From positions 62,001-126,000 of the forward strand of contig KN880482.1 of the NCBI GenBank assembly GCA_000934385.1: a stretch of DNA of 64,000 nt, read 5' to 3'. The notes under the pieces are model-generated. The model ran no database searches. It saw only the letters and a program-made list of their open reading frames with translations, and was not told where the DNA came from. Of this stretch, positions 60,971-64,000 are shown piece after piece. The first letter of the stretch is position 1. Each line of letters starts with the position of its first letter. The stretch comes from Cylindrobasidium torrendii FP15055 ss-10. Lineage: Eukaryota; Basidiomycota; Agaricomycetes; Agaricales; Physalacriaceae. The translations under genes and the position numbers were made by a program.

Positions 60971-62165
60971 TTAGAACTTCTCCTTGATCCACGCCAGTAA
61001 GTCGTTGTTAAGGCTTTTCGCGGCTTCCTTCATGACCCAATGGCCCGTATCGTATCTTTTCACCGTAAGGTCGCTGCAGGACGCGCTGGCGAATTTCTCG
61101 ACGAAGGCTGCAGGGCAGGCCATGTCCTTGAGGCATGGTCCGAGGAACACTGGTTTGGTGATATGCGCCTTCTCCTTCGGGATTTCTGTAGACGAAGTGA
61201 GTACAGGATCTCCGAGCATCTCTCGATGAGCGCACGCTTGTTGTCGTTGGCGAGGATGTCGTCACTCAGGATATAGGCCTTGTACCAGTTAAGAGGGCCG
61301 TTTATTCCTCCGGCGAGGAAAGCCTTGCGGTAGGCCTTCAAGTCCTGTTTTCTCAAGTGAGATACCGTTCCCTATAGTAAGATGAAGCTCATCTCACGCT
61401 TTCAGTGATGTATTCTGCAAGCTCGGGTTTCTTGTCGTCCAAGAGATTCCTTCTGGCAACTCCAAGCGGACATAACTCTTCTCGCCAGCTCAGCGAGTCC
61501 TTTGGGTAAACCAGATGGATAAACGAGTCGAAATGGTCCTCAATGATTTTGGCAGCATCGGCTTCGCAGAAGAACTTCATGTAGCCGTTTGCTTCGTAAC
61601 CTAGAAGCGCTTTTGTCTGTGAAGATAAATCAGCTTATATTTTCCTACCTGAAATCGCGTAGTGAAATACCTGGGCAAAGCTCTCCTCGAATCGGTTTTC
61701 TGTGAAGTATGTGTAGCCGCCAGCCAAGAATCCAAAGCCAATGAAGCGGTCGCCGTAGTAGTCAGAAACTCGACTGTTCAGGATAGAGCCCCTACCCAAC
61801 GCCATATGAGAAATGCGACATAGATTATAGGACATTTCAGCTACTTACCAGTCATGCCCGATGGTCAATATTCGTCCAGTGATATTCTCAGCGTCAATAA
61901 TATCAATAACATCGCGCGCGATGAGGCTGTGGCGGTAATCCATGAGATCGCTGGGCTTGGCCGTTCCACCGTAGCCTAGCAGGTCGGGGGCGACGACACC
62001 GAATCCCTGCCCTTTGAAGAACAAGAACTGGTGGCTCCAGTCCGACCCCAAACTAGGGAATCCATGAAGGAACAGGATAGTTATGTTGTCGCCAACAGCT
62101 GGCGTATAGTAGTAGTGGTAGTTCAGACCACGAGAGACAGTCACATTTTTTTCGAACGTGTTCAT
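60971..62165 (-). CDS. Alpha/beta hydrolase, soluble epoxide hydrolase type
   Basis: About five exons, roughly 330 residues, no signal peptide. The start MNTFEKNVTVSRGLNY leads to the oxyanion-hole motif LHGFPSLGSDW, then VVAPDLLGYGGTAKP, and the nucleophile motif GHDWGS with Asp near residue 105, the arrangement of epoxide hydrolases and haloalkane dehalogenases rather than esterases (which have Ser). The helical cap includes KALLGYEANGYMKFF and NWYKAYILSD, with tyrosines that may polarise the epoxide. The C-terminal part has FLGPCLKDMACPA and the catalytic histidine in YDTGHWVMKEA. The stop is about 95 bases from the convergent Hmp1-like gene. Substrate unknown; a detoxifying or lipid-epoxide role is likely. 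Confidence 0.88.
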
Positions 62166-62336
62166 GATGGTTGAAAGATAGGAAACTAGATGGTTAAGAT
62201 CTTGTGACTTTGACTCTGACTCTACGCCCCATGGCCCTAAGTACGATCAAGCCATCACGGTGAGCACGAGCCTCGGTAGATGTTCGCTACATTTCTTGAT
62301 TGTACCATCATATAAAGTGCAGCTTTTCGATGATTT

Positions 62337-63451
62337 CTACTGGGTTTTGACTTTCTGGACTTGATACACCCTCTCTCGTTTCCACTTCTCCGCGATTGCA
62401 AACGGAGATGTCCCCACTTCCCCGTCGATGGCTTGCTGCAATAAACCAATGTCGGCATCACTCATTATCTTGCGCATCTTGAACTTATTCTGCGTGTCAT
62501 GGCGCAACGTCGTGTTAAAGGCTCTAAGTCAAGATTAGCGCCTGCTTTATTGTGGTCCGACTGATGAGTTTGTGTATGCTTACTCTAAGGTTGTTCCTAC
62601 GTTCATGGGCCGCTTGACGACATCCCCCGTCAGCGCCGACTTGGTCTCAAAATCTTCCTTTTTGCGCGCTATTTCAATAGAAGGCGACATGATATGTATG
62701 ATGCTCGACGTCGCCAGTCCCTCGTCGCGGTTCCGGAATTCAAGCACCACAATGAATGCGTCCTCAAACCCTTTCCTAGCAAGCTGTTCTTTTCCTTTCT
62801 TCCACATTTCTGTGCGTGCTGGTGATGGCGTGATATTCTCGTCGTATAAAATCCCGTTGATTTGGAAGAATCCCTGTGTACCTTTGGGAAGAGGCGTCCC
62901 TTGACGCATATTGAGGAGCGTCTCGATGTCGGGTTCGAAGCCAACAGGGAGCCCGACCAGATACGGTCTAGCGGGAGAAACTCGCCCGCTGGGAATGTCG
63001 AGGCATAGGGCAATGGCAACCTGGAGAAGGCTCGAGAGGTATGGAGTTCTCTGGAGACGCTCGAGAAATTTAGCAATGTGCGTTCCTTCTTGGCTGATAC
63101 AATGTTCCTTGTGGGTACGCCAGTCTTTCCTCTGGCACTGAAAAGGATCATTAACATTGGTGGAATACTCTCAGCGGTGAGTATCGAAGAACCCACCTCC
63201 TGCGAGCAGTACCAAGCAGACTTGCACTTGAGAAATTCAGCTTGCAGATTCTACCCGCCATACTTCAAACGCACCCTCGAGCATACCATGCGCGCCCCAG
63301 ATTCCGAACCCTCCGGCGTCATTTGACATCCGCTACAAGTTCGACGAGACTGAACCCTCTTATCCGCCTGGAAGACCCCGGCGGGCAGTGTGTCGTAGAT
63401 GCTGTCTGGTGCACGGAGAACATCAAACTTCATGTCAGAAGGTAGTGCCAT
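62337..63451 (-). CDS. MYND zinc-finger protein, copy 1 of a tandem pair
   Basis: Four exons. MALPSDMKFDVLRAPDS precedes a MYND finger assembled over two introns: RTCSGCQMTPEGSESGARMVCSRCK (long first loop), SAWYCSQE, then CQRKDWRTHKEHC. All seven cysteines and one histidine of the C-x2-C..C-x2-C-x4-YC-x3-C-x7-H-x3-C pattern are visible, so the finger should bind two zincs. After it comes a conserved body of about 200 residues (LLQVAIALCLDIPSGR, GTQGFFQINGILYDE, AFIVVLEFRNRDEG), then FNTTLRHDTQNKFKMRKIMSDADIGLLQQAIDG and a tail ending KTQ. MYND fingers mediate protein contacts; mushroom genomes have many such proteins of unknown role. The intron near 63255-63300 is set by the cysteine pattern. 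Confidence 0.82.
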
Positions 63452-63743
63452 CGCGAGCGATAGTGGTGGTGGTGAAGAGGATAGTTATATGGGCCGGGGT
63501 CAATGACTATGAGCCCCGAGTCTCACATTCCCAATTTGGAGCAAGAACGCGTTTGACAATACTTGGTTGCTATGAGTTCTGCCTCTCTTTAATACGGCAT
63601 GGAATGATTGTGTTGTTGCCAGCAGCTTGTGCGCCATGCCGGCCACGAGAAACGATGATGGTTAAGAGGGGTGACTTAGGTTTTAAATATCAACTCTACC
63701 GCCCACAGGTCACGAAGTACTACATCAAGCCAGCACGACACTA
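63452..63743. other. Spacer between the tandem MYND genes
   Basis: About 290 bases, holding the promoter of copy 1 and the 3' end of copy 2. No TATA-like box or gene was seen. Confidence 0.4.
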
Positions 63744-64000
63744 TCAAGGTGATTGAAGTAAATACGCCCATTCTCGCTCCCATTTCTCCCTGAATGCAGA
63801 CGAACATAATCCAGGATCTTCCTCATCAATGGCCTGTTGCAACACTTTAATGTCGTCTTCGTTCATTGGCTTGCGCATCTTGAACCTGTTTTCTTTGTCG
63901 CTGCGCAACAACGTATTGAAGTCTCTAGGCCAAGGTTAGCAATGCCTCTGTGCACTGTCAGTGTTTGCGAATACTTACTCGATGGCAGTTGCTACATTCA
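63744..64000 (-). CDS. MYND-family protein, copy 2, cut by the right edge
   Basis: The last exons of a gene that continues beyond the window. The visible protein (about 67 residues after splicing out a GTAAGT..CCTAG intron at roughly 63926-63978) reads NVATAIE, DFNTLLRSDKENRFKMRKPMNEDDIKVLQQAIDEE, then FREKWEREWAYLLQSP and stop. It aligns along its whole length with the C-terminus of copy 1 (NVGTTLE, FNTTLRHDTQNKFKMRK, GLLQQAIDG), with the same intron position and phase. The MYND finger itself would lie outside the window, so the call rests on this similarity. Confidence 0.8.

Overview
This is a gene-dense window of a filamentous basidiomycete genome, most probably an agaricomycete. About 26 protein-coding genes lie on both strands. 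Nearly all are split by short (about 45-70 base) GT..AG introns, often with a GTGCG or GTACG 5' splice site. Intergenic gaps are short, promoters are often divergent, and no prokaryotic operons, CRISPR arrays or tRNA/rRNA genes were seen. The gene content (Cdc24 with a PB1 domain, an Hmp1-type CsbD-like protein, a Kre6/Skn1 glucan-synthesis protein, an mtTFB-type protein, an F-box protein, MYND proteins) fits a mushroom-type fungus. Gene models were assembled by joining exons by eye, so outer ends are firmer than some inner splice sites.

1-5.7 kb: a gene cut by the left edge, two tandem small-subunit serine palmitoyltransferase-like genes, a LITAF/BRI3-like membrane protein divergent from a type I protein arginine methyltransferase, and 1.5 kb with nothing recognisable. 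5.7-16 kb: a RhoGAP, a GH63-domain protein resembling yeast YMR196W and a proline-rich disordered protein. 16.5-22.4 kb (minus): a Rap1-like protein (BRCT plus three Rap1-type Myb-like modules) and a GRAM-VASt-TM sterol-transfer protein. 22.8-26.2 kb: an F-box protein and a repeat-containing low-complexity protein. 27-32.5 kb (minus): Kre6/Skn1 and a BAHD-type acyltransferase. 33-39.5 kb: a GTPBP1-like GTPase convergent with Ctf4/AND-1. 39.8-46.9 kb (minus): an mtTFB-like protein, a cytochrome P450, an unknown multi-span membrane protein and Dim1. 47-48.5 kb: a PHYHD1-like dioxygenase whose iron-binding exon was not found. 49.4-57.4 kb: Cdc24 and a BTB plus CAP-Gly protein with a two-unit telomere-like motif in its promoter. 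58-64 kb: Mpv17/Sym1-like, a four-span membrane protein, Hmp1-like, an epoxide hydrolase, and two tandem MYND-finger genes, the second cut by the right edge.

Most of this is housekeeping: Rho/Cdc42 polarity (Cdc24, RhoGAP), cell wall (Kre6), sphingolipid and sterol handling (ssSPT pair, Lam), replication and telomere (Ctf4, Rap1-like) and rRNA/mitochondrial expression (Dim1, mtTFB). The parts worth a second look are the tandem ssSPT pair, the triple-Myb Rap1-like protein, the BTB-CAP-Gly fusion with its GGGTTA box, the MYND tandem pair and the dioxygenase with the missing motif.
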